Shown here: piece by piece, positions 41,992 through 50,608 of the stretch | Layout: each line of letters begins with the position of its first letter | How positions within the stretch are numbered: the stretch's first letter is position 1 | DNA from: Actinomadura rubteroloni | GTDB lineage: Bacteria > Actinomycetota > Actinomycetes > Streptosporangiales > Streptosporangiaceae | Assembly: GCF_002911665.1 (NCBI RefSeq) | Contig: NZ_MTBP01000004.1 | Span: 248,001 to 312,000 of the forward strand | Direction of reading: 5' to 3' | Length of the DNA stretch: 64,000 bases | The notes under the pieces: model-generated | The model's input: the letters and a program-made list of their open reading frames with translations, nothing else | Told to the model about the DNA's origin: nothing | Database searches by the model: none | Made by a program: the position numbers and the translations under genes

Positions 41992-42075
41992 GCGCGGACC
42001 TTAGCCCGCCCCGCCTTCCGCCTGACCGGCCATGACCACTACCGGCCGCCCCGGCGAGCGCGTGGACGCGGGCGC

Positions 42076-42900
42076 TCAGCCTTTGACGGCTCCGGAGAGG
42101 ACGTTCCGCACGATGCGCGGGCCGAGGAGGGCGAAGAGGGCCAGGGGCGGCAGGACGGCCACGGACGCGCCGGCGAACATCAGGGCGTAGTCGTTGTAGT
42201 AGGCGGTCGCCAGGTTGTTCAGGGAGAGCTGGACGGTCGGGTCGTCGGGGCTGAGGACGACGAGCGGCCAGAGGAAGTCGTTCCAGGTCTGCGCGAACGT
42301 CAGGAGGCCGAGGACGCCCGCGGTGGGGCGCAGGGCGGGCAGGACGACGTGTCGGTAGACGGCGAGGGTGGTGCAGCCGTCCACGCGGGCCGCCTCGATC
42401 AGGGCGTCGGGGATCTCGCGGGCGGCCTGGCGCATGAGGAAGACGCCGAAGCCGGTGACCAGGAAGGGGACGGTCACGGCTTGGAGGCCGTCCTGCCAGT
42501 GCAGGCGCAGCATGATCAGGTAGAGCGGGACCACGCCCGTCTGGACCGGGACCATCATCGTCGCGACCACCGTCAGGAGCAGCGCGTCGCGGCCCCGGAA
42601 GCGCAGTTTGGCGAACGCGAAGCCGGCGAGCGAGCCGAGCAGGACGGTCCCGAGCGCCACGCAGCCCGACACGAGCACCGAGTTCAGCAGGCCGCGCGCG
42701 AAGTGGGCGTCGGGGTTGGCGAACAGGCGCCGGACGTTCTCCGCGAAGTGCCCGCCGGGCAGCAGGGGCGGCGGGACGTCGGCCGCCTCCGCGTTCGTCC
42801 GGGAGGCCACGACGACCATCCAGTAGACGGGCGCCGCCGTGAGCAGCGAGGCCACGGCCAGCGCGGCCCACGTCAGCGGGCCGGCGCGGCGGGCCGTCAT
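42076..42900 (-). CDS. Sugar ABC transporter permease, MalG type
   Basis: 274 residues with about six membrane helices and the EAA loop near 185 (EAARVDGCTTLAVYRHVVLP), which contacts the ATPase. It is the third gene of an importer operon (solute-binding protein, MalF-type, MalG-type), overlapping the previous gene by ATGA. No ATPase gene is present; in actinobacteria a shared MsiK ATPase encoded elsewhere usually serves such importers. Confidence 0.92.
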   Translation of the reverse strand: MTARRAGPLTWAALAVASLLTAAPVYWMVVVASRTNAEAADVPPPLLPGGHFAENVRRLFANPDAHFARGLLNSVLVSGCVALGTVLLGSLAGFAFAKLRFRGRDALLLTVVATMMVPVQTGVVPLYLIMLRLHWQDGLQAVTVPFLVTGFGVFLMRQAAREIPDALIEAARVDGCTTLAVYRHVVLPALRPTAGVLGLLTFAQTWNDFLWPLVVLSPDDPTVQLSLNNLATAYYNDYALMFAGASVAVLPPLALFALLGPRIVRNVLSGAVKG

Positions 42901-43784
42901 CGCGCGCCGCCCGTCCGGCGCCGCAGGATCAGCGCGTTGAGCAGCGCGAACGCGACGATCAACAGGAACAGCGCCCACGCGACGGCCGCGCCGTAGCCGT
43001 ACCGGTCCTGCCCGAACGCGCTCTCGAACAGGTACATCGTGACGGTCTGGAACTGGTGCTGCGCGCCGCCGTCCATCCGGTGCGCGCCCGCCGCGCCGAA
43101 CAGCGTCGGCTCGGTGAAGAGCTGGAGCCCGCCGACGGTCGAGACGACGGCCGTGAACACGATCGTCGGGCGCAGCAGCGGGACGGTGATCGTCCAGAAC
43201 CGGCGCGCGGGCGACGCCCCGTCCAGCGCGGCGGCCTCGTACAGCTCGCGCGGGACGGCCTGGAGCGCGGCCAGGTAGATCAGGGCGTTGTAACCCGTCC
43301 AGCGCCAGTCCACCATCGCGGCGAGGGCCGTCCAGGACCAGCCGCGCCCGCCCTGCCAGTCGACCGGCGGGACGCCGGCGAGGCCGAGCAGCGCGTTGAC
43401 GAGCCCGTGGTCGGCGTCGAAGAGCTGGGTGAAGACCAGCGCGACCGCCGCCGTCGAGGTGACGAGCGGCGCGGCCAGCGCGACGCGGAGCGCGGTCGCC
43501 CCGCGCAGCCGCCGGTCGAGCAGGTCGGCCAGGACGAGCGCCGCGAGCAGTTGCGGGACGGTCGACACGGCGAAGATCCCGAGCGTGTTCACCACGGCGT
43601 GCCAGAAGTCGGCGTCCGTCGCGAGGTAGCGGAAGTTGCCGAGCCCGACCCACCGGCGCGTCCCGGACCCGAGTTCCCAGTCGTGCAGCGCCATCCACAG
43701 CGTGAACAGCAGCGGGAACGCCCCGAACGCGAGGAACAGCAGGAAGAACGGCGCGACGAGAAGGTACGGCGTGGACCGGCGCAT
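42897..43784 (-). CDS. Sugar ABC transporter permease, MalF type
   Basis: 295 residues, six predicted helices, with the EAA loop ELYEAAALDGASPARRFWTI near 200. It is the partner of the MalG-type permease and shares overlapping start and stop codons with both neighbours. Together with the binding protein and the alpha-glucosidase next door it suggests import of an alpha-linked disaccharide or oligosaccharide. Confidence 0.92.
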   Translation of the reverse strand: MRRSTPYLLVAPFFLLFLAFGAFPLLFTLWMALHDWELGSGTRRWVGLGNFRYLATDADFWHAVVNTLGIFAVSTVPQLLAALVLADLLDRRLRGATALRVALAAPLVTSTAAVALVFTQLFDADHGLVNALLGLAGVPPVDWQGGRGWSWTALAAMVDWRWTGYNALIYLAALQAVPRELYEAAALDGASPARRFWTITVPLLRPTIVFTAVVSTVGGLQLFTEPTLFGAAGAHRMDGGAQHQFQTVTMYLFESAFGQDRYGYGAAVAWALFLLIVAFALLNALILRRRTGGAR

Positions 43785-45028
43785 CAGCGCCCGGCCTTGG
43801 CGGCGGCCCGGACGGCGCGGGGCCACGCGTCGCGCGCCGCGAGCCGGCCCTGCCCGACCGAGAGCAGGACGTCGTCCACGGCGACCCGGACGTCCTCGTC
43901 GCGCGGACCGAGGAACACCGGCCGCACCCGGGCGGCGACGGCCCCGAAGATCCGCCCGGTGGGCGCCCCGCCGAAGAAGGCGTTCACGCGGCCCGCGACG
44001 GCCGGGTCGCGGGCGGCCTGCGGCGAGGACGGGAACGTGCTCCGCGCCCGGAACGCCGCGACCTGGCCGTGCGGGCTCGTCAGGAACGCCGCGAGCGCGG
44101 CGGCCCGCGCCGGATGCCGGGTCTGCCGCGGCACCGCGAGCCACGACCCGCCCCACGAGCCGGCTCCGCCGGGCGCGGCCGCGACGTCCCACCGGCCGCG
44201 CCCGCCGGAGAACGCCGCGAGCCCGCCGAGCATCCACGCCGGGCACGGGACGGTCGCGAACCGGTCGCGGCGCAGCGCGGTCTGCCAGGACGGCGTGAAC
44301 ACCTGGAGGTCGGCGGTCAGCCGGGCCCGCTCGAACCGCAGGGCCGTCGCGAACGCCGTCCGGACGGCCGGGTTGGACGCGAACACGAGCCGTCCGCGCC
44401 GGTCGAAGGAGGTGAAGCCGGGCCCGCGGCCCGCCTCTTGGAGCAGGGCCGCGCGGAACACGGCGGTCGGTCCGTCGAGCCACCGGACGCCCGGGATCCG
44501 GCGCGCGAACGCCAGGCCCGTCCGGTAGTAGGCGTCCCAGGTGGGCCAGAGCCGCGCGGCGGCGTCCCGGGCGGTCGGCAGCCCGGCGCGGGCGAACAGG
44601 TCCGTCCGGTAGCAGAGGGCGAGCGGGCCGATGTCGGTGCCGAGGCCGACGAGCCGTCCGTCCGGCGCGACGCCCATCCGCCACTTCCACGGGAGGAAGC
44701 GATGTTCCAGCGCCCGCCCGCCGTACGCGAACAGGTCCACGAACCGTTCGGGCCGCCGCAGGAAAGCGGGCAGCAGGCTCTCTTCGAGCGCGACGACGTC
44801 CCCGGCGCCGTGGCCGGTGGCGATCCGCTGGCGCAGGCGGGGCGCGTAGTCGTCCAGCACCGAGATACGACGCTGCCGGATGCGTATCTCCGGATGCGCC
44901 GCCTCGTACTCGCGGTACAGCCCTTCGTAGCCGAACTCGCCGAACAGGTCGACGGTGAGGAGCGTCCGGCCGTCGCCGGGCGCGCAGCCCGCCGCGAGCA
45001 GCGCCACGGCGGCGAGTCCCCTGAGCAT
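43784..45028 (-). CDS. Extracellular sugar-binding lipoprotein of the ABC importer
   Basis: 414 residues. A short lipoprotein signal (MLRGLAAVALLAAGC) has the acylated Cys at 15. The family pattern of group 1 solute-binding proteins follows: YREYEAAHPEIRI, a central GTDIGPLALCYRTDLF, and TSPHGQVAAFRA. It captures the sugar outside the membrane. A LacI-type operator-like site lies 17 bases upstream of its start. Confidence 0.9.
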   Translation of the reverse strand: MLRGLAAVALLAAGCAPGDGRTLLTVDLFGEFGYEGLYREYEAAHPEIRIRQRRISVLDDYAPRLRQRIATGHGAGDVVALEESLLPAFLRRPERFVDLFAYGGRALEHRFLPWKWRMGVAPDGRLVGLGTDIGPLALCYRTDLFARAGLPTARDAAARLWPTWDAYYRTGLAFARRIPGVRWLDGPTAVFRAALLQEAGRGPGFTSFDRRGRLVFASNPAVRTAFATALRFERARLTADLQVFTPSWQTALRRDRFATVPCPAWMLGGLAAFSGGRGRWDVAAAPGGAGSWGGSWLAVPRQTRHPARAAALAAFLTSPHGQVAAFRARSTFPSSPQAARDPAVAGRVNAFFGGAPTGRIFGAVAARVRPVFLGPRDEDVRVAVDDVLLSVGQGRLAARDAWPRAVRAAAKAGR

Positions 45029-45044
45029 CGCGTGCCCCTCTCGC

Positions 45045-45058
45045 GTGAGCGTTTCCCA
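45045..45058. promoter_or_regulatory. LacI-like operator
   Basis: GTGAGCGTTTCCCA is an imperfect palindrome centred on CG, the form of LacI-family operators in sugar operons. It lies between the alpha-glucosidase gene and the binding-protein start on the same strand. No LacI gene is in the window. Confidence 0.45.
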
Positions 45059-45085
45059 CAGCAGAGGCCGCGACCCGCGTCGCCG

Positions 45086-46672
45086 TCAACGCTCCGTGAC
45101 GGAACGGTCACCTTCCCACCAGGCGGCCGTGTCCGGCGGCAGCTCCAGGACGCCGCCGGACGCCGACACCGGGCCGCTGGCGAGCAGCACCGGCCCGGCG
45201 GGCACCCGGACGGGCGCGGACCCGGCGTTCACCGCGCAGCCGAGGACCCGGCCGCCGGCCTCCCGGACGAACACGAGCGCGCCCGGCGGCCCGTCCAGCC
45301 AGCGCGGCGGCGGGCCGTCGCCGAGCGCCGGATGGTCGCGCCGCAGCCGCAGCGCGTCCCGGTACAGCGACAGCGTGGACGCCGGGTCGCCCTCCTGCGC
45401 CGCGACGGTCAGCGACCGCCACTGCGGCGGCATCGGCAGCCAGCTCGTCCCGGTCGAGAACCCGAACGGCGGCGCGTCGCCCGACCACGGGAGCGGGACG
45501 CGGCACCCGTCGCGTCCGGCGCCGTCCCCGCGCCGGGCCTGCGGGTCGTGGCACACCTCCGGCGGCAGGTCCAGCACCTCGGGGAGCCCCAGCTCCTCGC
45601 CCTGGTACAGGTACGCCGAGCCGGGCAGCGCGAGCGTCAGCAGCGCGGCGGCGCGGGCGCGGGCGAGCCCGGCCGCCCCGCCGCCGTACCGGGTGACGTG
45701 CCGGTGGACGTCGTGGTTGGACAGCACCCACGTCGCGGGCGCGCCGACCGCCCCCGCCGTGGCGAGCGACGCGTCGATCGCGGCCCGCAGCGCGCCGGCG
45801 TCCCACGGCGTCGTCAGGTAGTGGAAGTTGAACGCCTGGTGCATCTCGTCCGGACGGACGTACAGCGCCAGCCGCTCGTTCGTCGGCGCCCACGCCTCCG
45901 CCACGCCGACGCGTCCGCCGGGGTAGGAGTCGAGGATGCGCCGGAACGCGCGGTGCAGCTCGTGGACGCCGTCCCGGTCGAAGTACGGCACGTCCGGGCC
46001 CGGGTCGGGTCCGGCGTCGGGCAGCCCGGCGGCCTTGACCATGCCGTGCGCGACGTCCACGCGGAAGCCGTCCACGCCGAGGTCCAGCCAGAACCGCAGG
46101 ACGTCGGCGAACTCGTCCCGCACCTCCGCGTTCTCCCAGTTCAGGTCCGGCTGCTCGGGCGCGAACAGGTGCAGGTACCACTGCCCGTCCGGGACGCGGC
46201 GCCACGCGGGCCCGCCGAACACCGACCGCCAGTCGTTCGGCGGCCCGGACCCGCGCCCGTCGCGGAAGACGTACCGGTCGCGCTCGGGCGAGCCGGGACC
46301 GGCGGCCAGCGCCGCGCGGAACCACGGATGGGCGTCGGACGTGTGGTTCGGGACGAGGTCCACCAGGATCCGCAACCCGTGCGCGTGGGCGTCGGCGACG
46401 AGCGCGCGGGCGTCCTCCAGCGTCCCGAACACCGGGTCCACGTCGCGGTAGTCGGCGACGTCGTACCCGAAGTCGGCCATCGGGGACGGGTAGAACGGCG
46501 TGAGCCACAGCGCGTCCACGCCGAGCCGCCGCAGGTAGGGCAGGCGGGACCGGACGCCGGGCAGGTCCCCGACGCCGTCCCCGCCCGAGTCGGCGAAGCT
46601 GCGGACGTACACCTCGTAGATCACCGCGTCCCGCCACCACGACGGGGCGGATCCGGACGGGGGCTGCGTCAT
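45086..46672 (-). CDS. GH13 alpha-glucosidase
   Basis: 528 residues. The GH13 barrel shows VDLVPNHTS (region I), GFRVDVAHG with nucleophile Asp206 (II), VGVAEAW with acid Glu259 (III) and LSNHD with Asp321 (IV). The early QSFADSGGDGVGDLPG-type segment (RSFADSGGDGVGDLPG) is that of oligo-1,6-glucosidases and alpha-glucosidases. There is no signal peptide, so it acts inside the cell on sugar brought in by the adjacent importer. The ATG at 46672 follows AAAGG. It is first in the importer operon. Confidence 0.93.
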   Translation of the reverse strand: MTQPPSGSAPSWWRDAVIYEVYVRSFADSGGDGVGDLPGVRSRLPYLRRLGVDALWLTPFYPSPMADFGYDVADYRDVDPVFGTLEDARALVADAHAHGLRILVDLVPNHTSDAHPWFRAALAAGPGSPERDRYVFRDGRGSGPPNDWRSVFGGPAWRRVPDGQWYLHLFAPEQPDLNWENAEVRDEFADVLRFWLDLGVDGFRVDVAHGMVKAAGLPDAGPDPGPDVPYFDRDGVHELHRAFRRILDSYPGGRVGVAEAWAPTNERLALYVRPDEMHQAFNFHYLTTPWDAGALRAAIDASLATAGAVGAPATWVLSNHDVHRHVTRYGGGAAGLARARAAALLTLALPGSAYLYQGEELGLPEVLDLPPEVCHDPQARRGDGAGRDGCRVPLPWSGDAPPFGFSTGTSWLPMPPQWRSLTVAAQEGDPASTLSLYRDALRLRRDHPALGDGPPPRWLDGPPGALVFVREAGGRVLGCAVNAGSAPVRVPAGPVLLASGPVSASGGVLELPPDTAAWWEGDRSVTER

Positions 46673-46757
46673 CGGGGGCCTTTCGGTCGGGGGCACGCCC
46701 CCAGCCTCGCCGGGAACCGAGTTGTCGTCCATGCGCGGGTTGCGGGACTCTGCACGG

Positions 46758-47423
46758 ATGCTCGAATTCCCCGACCACACGGTCCTGTCGGTCGTCGTCG
46801 GGTCCCGCGCGTACGGCCTCGCCACCGAGGACAGCGATGTGGACCGGCGCGGCGTCTTCGCCCTCCCCGCCGAACGGTTCTGGCGCCTGGACAAGCCGCC
46901 GACGCACCTGGACGGCCCCCGGCCCGAGCAGTTCTCCTGGGAGATCGAGCGCTTCTGCGCGCTGGCGCTCGCGTCCAACCCGACGGTGCTGGAGGTGCTG
47001 TGGTCGCCGCTGGCCGAGCACGTCACGCCCGTCGGCGCCGAGCTGCTGGCCGTCCGGGACGCGTTCCCGTCGCGGCGGGCCACCGAGACGTTCCTGCGCT
47101 ACGCCGACCGGCAGTTCCAGAAGGCGAAGGCGGGGCTGCGCGGCGGCGGGGCGTCGCGCTGGAAGCACGTCATGCACATGCTGCGGCTGCTCATCAGCGG
47201 GAACCACCTCGCGCGGCACGGCGAACCGCTCGTGGACGTCGCCGCGCACCGGGACCGGCTGCTCGCGGTGCGGCGCGGCGAGGTGCCCTGGCCGGAGGTC
47301 GAGGCGTGGCGGGACCGGCTCGTCACGGCGTGGCCGGACGGCGCCGCGCTGCCCGCCGAGCCCGACCGGGCGCGGGTGGACGACCTGCTGGCGTCCGTGC
47401 GGCGGCGGAGCGTGCGCGCGTGA
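46758..47423 (+). CDS. RlaP/YcgL-like nucleotidyltransferase
   Basis: 221 residues. The polymerase-beta-type nucleotidyltransferase motif is clear: GSRAYGLATEDSDVDRRGVF (G-S then two Asp). The rest is helical and matches the predicted RlaP family (PF10127), associated with RNA ligases and RNA repair. I use the ATG at 46758; a start at 46722 is possible. It overlaps the next gene by GTGA. The paralogous neighbour suggests that the two proteins act together. Confidence 0.82.
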   Translation: MLEFPDHTVLSVVVGSRAYGLATEDSDVDRRGVFALPAERFWRLDKPPTHLDGPRPEQFSWEIERFCALALASNPTVLEVLWSPLAEHVTPVGAELLAVRDAFPSRRATETFLRYADRQFQKAKAGLRGGGASRWKHVMHMLRLLISGNHLARHGEPLVDVAAHRDRLLAVRRGEVPWPEVEAWRDRLVTAWPDGAALPAEPDRARVDDLLASVRRRSVRA

Positions 47424-48181
47424 ACGTCCTGCCGTCCGGCCTGGTCGACGCGCTGACCGGCGCCCACCCCTACCCGCGCGCGTTCGTGACCGTGAGCGGC
47501 GCGCACCTGTACGGCTTCCCGTCCCGCGACTCCGACGTGGACCTGCGCGGGATGCACCTGCTGCCGCTCGCGGACGTCGTCGGCCTCGCCGAGCCGCCCG
47601 AGACGTTCAGCCGCATGTGGGACCACGACGGCGTCGAGGCCGACGTCGTCACCCACGACCTCGCGAAGTTCTGCCGGCTGCTGCTGCGGCGCAGCGGCGA
47701 CGTGCTGGAGCAGCTCACCTCGCCGCTCGTCGTCGCGTCGTCGCCGCTGCACGAGGAACTGCTCGGCCACCTGCCGGGCATCGTCACGACGCGGTTCGCC
47801 CACCACTACCTCGGGTTCGGGCGCGGCCGGTGGCGCGCGTTCGAGGAGTCGGGACGGCTGAAGCCGCTGCTCTACGCGTTCCGCGCACTCACGACGGGCG
47901 TCCACCTGATGCGGACCGGCGAGGTCGAGGCGGACCTGACCCGGCTCGCCCCCGTGTACGGCCCGGCGTACCTGCCCGAGCTGATCGCGGCCAAGCGGGA
48001 GGCCGAGCAGGGGGCGCTCCCGGCGGATGCGCCGTCGCGGGCGCGGCTGGCCGCCGACGTGGCCGCGCTCGCCGACCGGCTGGAGGACGAGCGGGACGGT
48101 TCTCCGCTGCCCGACGAACCGCCCGCCCGTCCTGACCTGCATGCCTTTGTTGTCCGGATACGCCTGGCAATGGAACGGTGA
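47420..48181 (+). CDS. RlaP/YcgL-like nucleotidyltransferase, second copy
   Basis: 253 residues, starting at a GTG coupled to the previous gene. It has the motif GAHLYGFPSRDSDVDLRGMH at about 30, with the two metal-binding Asp residues. Downstream regions (VVTHDLAKFCRLLLRRSGDV, HYLGFGRGRWRAFEESGRLK, KPLLYAFRALTTGVHLMRTG) parallel the first copy. The first motif serine is replaced (GAHLYG instead of GSRAYG), which may alter activity. The function is inferred from family only: possible nucleotide addition or sensing in RNA repair. Confidence 0.82.
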   Translation: MNVLPSGLVDALTGAHPYPRAFVTVSGAHLYGFPSRDSDVDLRGMHLLPLADVVGLAEPPETFSRMWDHDGVEADVVTHDLAKFCRLLLRRSGDVLEQLTSPLVVASSPLHEELLGHLPGIVTTRFAHHYLGFGRGRWRAFEESGRLKPLLYAFRALTTGVHLMRTGEVEADLTRLAPVYGPAYLPELIAAKREAEQGALPADAPSRARLAADVAALADRLEDERDGSPLPDEPPARPDLHAFVVRIRLAMER

Positions 48182-48333
48182 CTCAGGGCAAGTAGAGGTC
48201 GCGGGACGGCAAGGTTTGTCCAAAGGCCGCGTGGATCTCGTGATCCTCCCGGGCCGTGTGCCCCACGATCTCCGGGTGTGGCCGGTGGGCCGACCAACCC
48301 CCGGTCCGAGACGTAACGCGGAATGGAGAACAC

Positions 48334-48642
48334 GTGCTCAAGCGACTGCTCGTCACGGGCCTCATCGGCGCGGCGGGCCTGACGGCCCTGACCGCCGGCC
48401 CGGCCCAGGCCGACGACCCGAAGTCCAACTCGCTCGTCAACGTCCAGTTCTGCCGCGACCTGGACGTCGCGGCCCTGGGGGCGGTCCTCAAGAACCTGCT
48501 CTCGGTGGTGGACGAGCACGGCGACTGCTACAACGGCTCGTCGGTCACCAACCAGCACAACCAGATCGCCGTGCACCGCGACGGCGGCAAGCACGAGCAC
48601 GGCAAGCCGCACGACCCGCACGGGCTGCCCAACACCCGCTGA
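48334..48642 (+). CDS. Small secreted protein
   Basis: 102 residues beginning at GTG 48334, preceded by GGAGA. A signal peptide (LKRLLVTGLIGAAGLTALTA) ends in AQA near 26. The mature peptide is about 76 residues with two Cys (QFCRDLDV and GDCYNGS) and a His/Asp/Gly-rich tail that could bind metal. It recalls the small secreted proteins and chaplin-like peptides of actinomycetes, but lacks the chaplin motif. A strong terminator follows. Confidence 0.7.
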   Translation: MLKRLLVTGLIGAAGLTALTAGPAQADDPKSNSLVNVQFCRDLDVAALGAVLKNLLSVVDEHGDCYNGSSVTNQHNQIAVHRDGGKHEHGKPHDPHGLPNTR

Positions 48643-48657
48643 CGTCCGGCCGGCCAC

Positions 48658-48692
48658 GGGGCCGCGGCGAGCGCGACGCTCGCCGCGGCCCC
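48658..48692. terminator. Strong terminator, 16-base perfect stem
   Basis: 48658-48673 pairs perfectly with 48677-48692 around a CGA loop, followed by GCCCGTTTTCT. It lies between convergent genes, just after the small secreted protein. Confidence 0.8.
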
Positions 48693-48709
48693 GCCCGTTT
48701 TCTCCGGCG

Positions 48710-49792
48710 TCAGAGCGCGAAGCGCAGGGTGGCGGCGGTGCCCGCGCCGCCGGTCAGCTCGCTGAACCCCGCGTCGCCGAGGACGGCCGAGCGCAGCATC
48801 AGCGGCGTCGCCGGGGCGTGCAGGGCGCCGTCGGCGGCGGGCAGCGCGGACGCGACGGTCGCGAGCGCGCGCGGCTCGTCCGGCGACCCGTACAGCCACG
48901 GCTCCCCGCCCCGGTCGGCGCCGAGCAGCAGCGTCTCCACCCGGCCGTCGGTGAGCGCCCGCAGCGTCCCGGGCGCGTCGTCCACGGCGGTGCCCTGCGA
49001 GATGCGGTCGTGGAAGTCGTCGATGACGTCCTCGCGGCCGCCGGCCGTCACGTCCTCCAGCGCGGCGTCCACGGACTCGCGCAGCGCCCCGGCCGCGTCG
49101 TGGTCGGCGCGCCCGCCGGGCAGTTCGACCACCGGCGGCTCCAGGGCGTCCAGATGGGCGCGGAGCAGGCCGATCGCGCGCTGGTCGCCGCCCACGAACA
49201 CGACGGCGGCGCCGACGTCGCGGACGGCCCGCGCCACGTCCTGCGCGACCTGCTCGGCGTTCTTCTCCCACACGTTCTCCGAGTGCCGCTGGTAGTGGCT
49301 GCTGGCCATCCCGCCGCCCCGGACCTTGTGGACGTGCAGACTGCCGCCGTTGAAGAACCGCGCGGTCGCCGGGTCGGGCACCGCGACGTCGTAGGCGAAC
49401 ACGTCCGCGCCCTCGCGGTCGACGGCCGCCACCACGTAGGGGAGCAGCCGGCCGCGGTCCAGGACGAGGTCGAACGGGTCGGGGACGGGCAGCCAGGACG
49501 CGCGGTCCCGGACGGGCGGGCGCGCCATCGTGTGGACGGCCAGCACCTCGCCGTCCGCCGCGAACACCGCCTCGCCCTGCGGCCCGCCGATGCCCCGGAC
49601 GCCCCCGGCCACCGACTCCATCGCGTCGAGCGTCGCGGCGTCCGCGCCCTGCCGCGCGAGGTCCTCGCGCAGCGCCCGCCAGCGCAGCTCGATCATCTTC
49701 TCCGCGTCGGGCGTGTCGCGCGTGGTGTCCAGGCAGGCCGACGCCACGGGTCCGCCGGACTCGTACAACGGTCGAAGGAAAGCGAGGTCCAT
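48710..49792 (-). CDS. Vms1/eRF1-like (baeRF family) protein
   Basis: 360 residues. The layout fits actinobacterial proteins related to eRF1 and Vms1/Ankzf1 (Rv2629-like): an N-terminal alpha/beta region, then RGGGMASSHYQRHSENVWEK near 190, where the eRF1 GGQ-type loop would be, then AAVVFVGGDQRAIGLLRAHL and a C-terminal alpha/beta domain. Relatives are proposed to release peptides from stalled ribosomes or respond to stress. I use the ATG at 49792, which lacks a good ribosome site; longer starts to 49885 exist. Activity is inferred. Confidence 0.72.
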   Translation of the reverse strand: MDLAFLRPLYESGGPVASACLDTTRDTPDAEKMIELRWRALREDLARQGADAATLDAMESVAGGVRGIGGPQGEAVFAADGEVLAVHTMARPPVRDRASWLPVPDPFDLVLDRGRLLPYVVAAVDREGADVFAYDVAVPDPATARFFNGGSLHVHKVRGGGMASSHYQRHSENVWEKNAEQVAQDVARAVRDVGAAVVFVGGDQRAIGLLRAHLDALEPPVVELPGGRADHDAAGALRESVDAALEDVTAGGREDVIDDFHDRISQGTAVDDAPGTLRALTDGRVETLLLGADRGGEPWLYGSPDEPRALATVASALPAADGALHAPATPLMLRSAVLGDAGFSELTGGAGTAATLRFAL

Positions 49793-49966
49793 GCGGTACC
49801 GATACACGTCTGGCGTCCGGTTAATCGTTGTTCGGCCGGGAATCTGATGCCCGGTTGCCACCATTTTGCGAGCCTCGCCGCGCAATCTTGATCATGCCTT
49901 GGGTTACCGGGGCCACGGGCGCGGACATCCCCGGAGCGTCGGCGGCGACCCCGGGGAGGGCAGGAC

Positions 49967-50608
49967 ATGCACGTGACGGCCCGGCTCCCCGAGCGGCTGC
50001 GCCTCGGCAAGTTCACCCTCCTCGCGTCCGTCGCGACCGCCGCCGCGGTCCTGTCCTGGATCGGGGACCCGGCGAAGGGCCCGGTCTGGACGCGGATCCT
50101 GGCCTGGTTCGGCGCGCTCGTGTTCTGCGTGGCCGGGCTCGCGGCGACGTTCCGCCTGGGCGAGGAGACCCGCCGGGTGACGCTCTCGGTGCTCGGCGAC
50201 TCCCGCGCCGGGCTCGCCCGCGTGTCGGTGGTGCTGCTCGGCGGGATGCTCGTCATCCTGCTGGCGCTGACGCTCGTCCGGGTGCCGATCGGGCAGCTCA
50301 TCCTCGGCGGCGCGGTCATCGGCGCGCTGCTCGGCATCGCGGGCCAGCAGACGCTCGCGAACGTGTTCGCCGGGATCGTCATGCTGTACGCGCGGCCGTT
50401 CGCGATCGGCGACCAGGTGACGATCCGGTCCGGCCCGCTCGGCGGGCCGCTGGTGGGCGTCGTCCAGCAGATCGGCCTGCTCTACGTCGAGATGGACAGC
50501 AAGGACGGACGGGTCTCGGTCCCCAACACCCAGATGCAGCTCGCCGCGATCACCCACCACGCGCCGGACGTCGACACCTACTCCGACGACCCGTCGGAGA
50601 ACGCCTAG
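49967..50608 (+). CDS. Small MscS-family mechanosensitive channel protein
   Basis: 213 residues. Two N-terminal hydrophobic helices are followed by the MscS pore helix and beta domain (ILGGAVIGALLGIAGQQTLA, NVFAGIVMLYARPFAIGDQV). It is shorter than E. coli MscS (286), lacking most of the C-terminal vestibule. It probably relieves osmotic pressure or serves as an ion channel. The stop codon overlaps the convergent ROK gene stop in a CTAG. Confidence 0.87.
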   Translation: MHVTARLPERLRLGKFTLLASVATAAAVLSWIGDPAKGPVWTRILAWFGALVFCVAGLAATFRLGEETRRVTLSVLGDSRAGLARVSVVLLGGMLVILLALTLVRVPIGQLILGGAVIGALLGIAGQQTLANVFAGIVMLYARPFAIGDQVTIRSGPLGGPLVGVVQQIGLLYVEMDSKDGRVSVPNTQMQLAAITHHAPDVDTYSDDPSENA

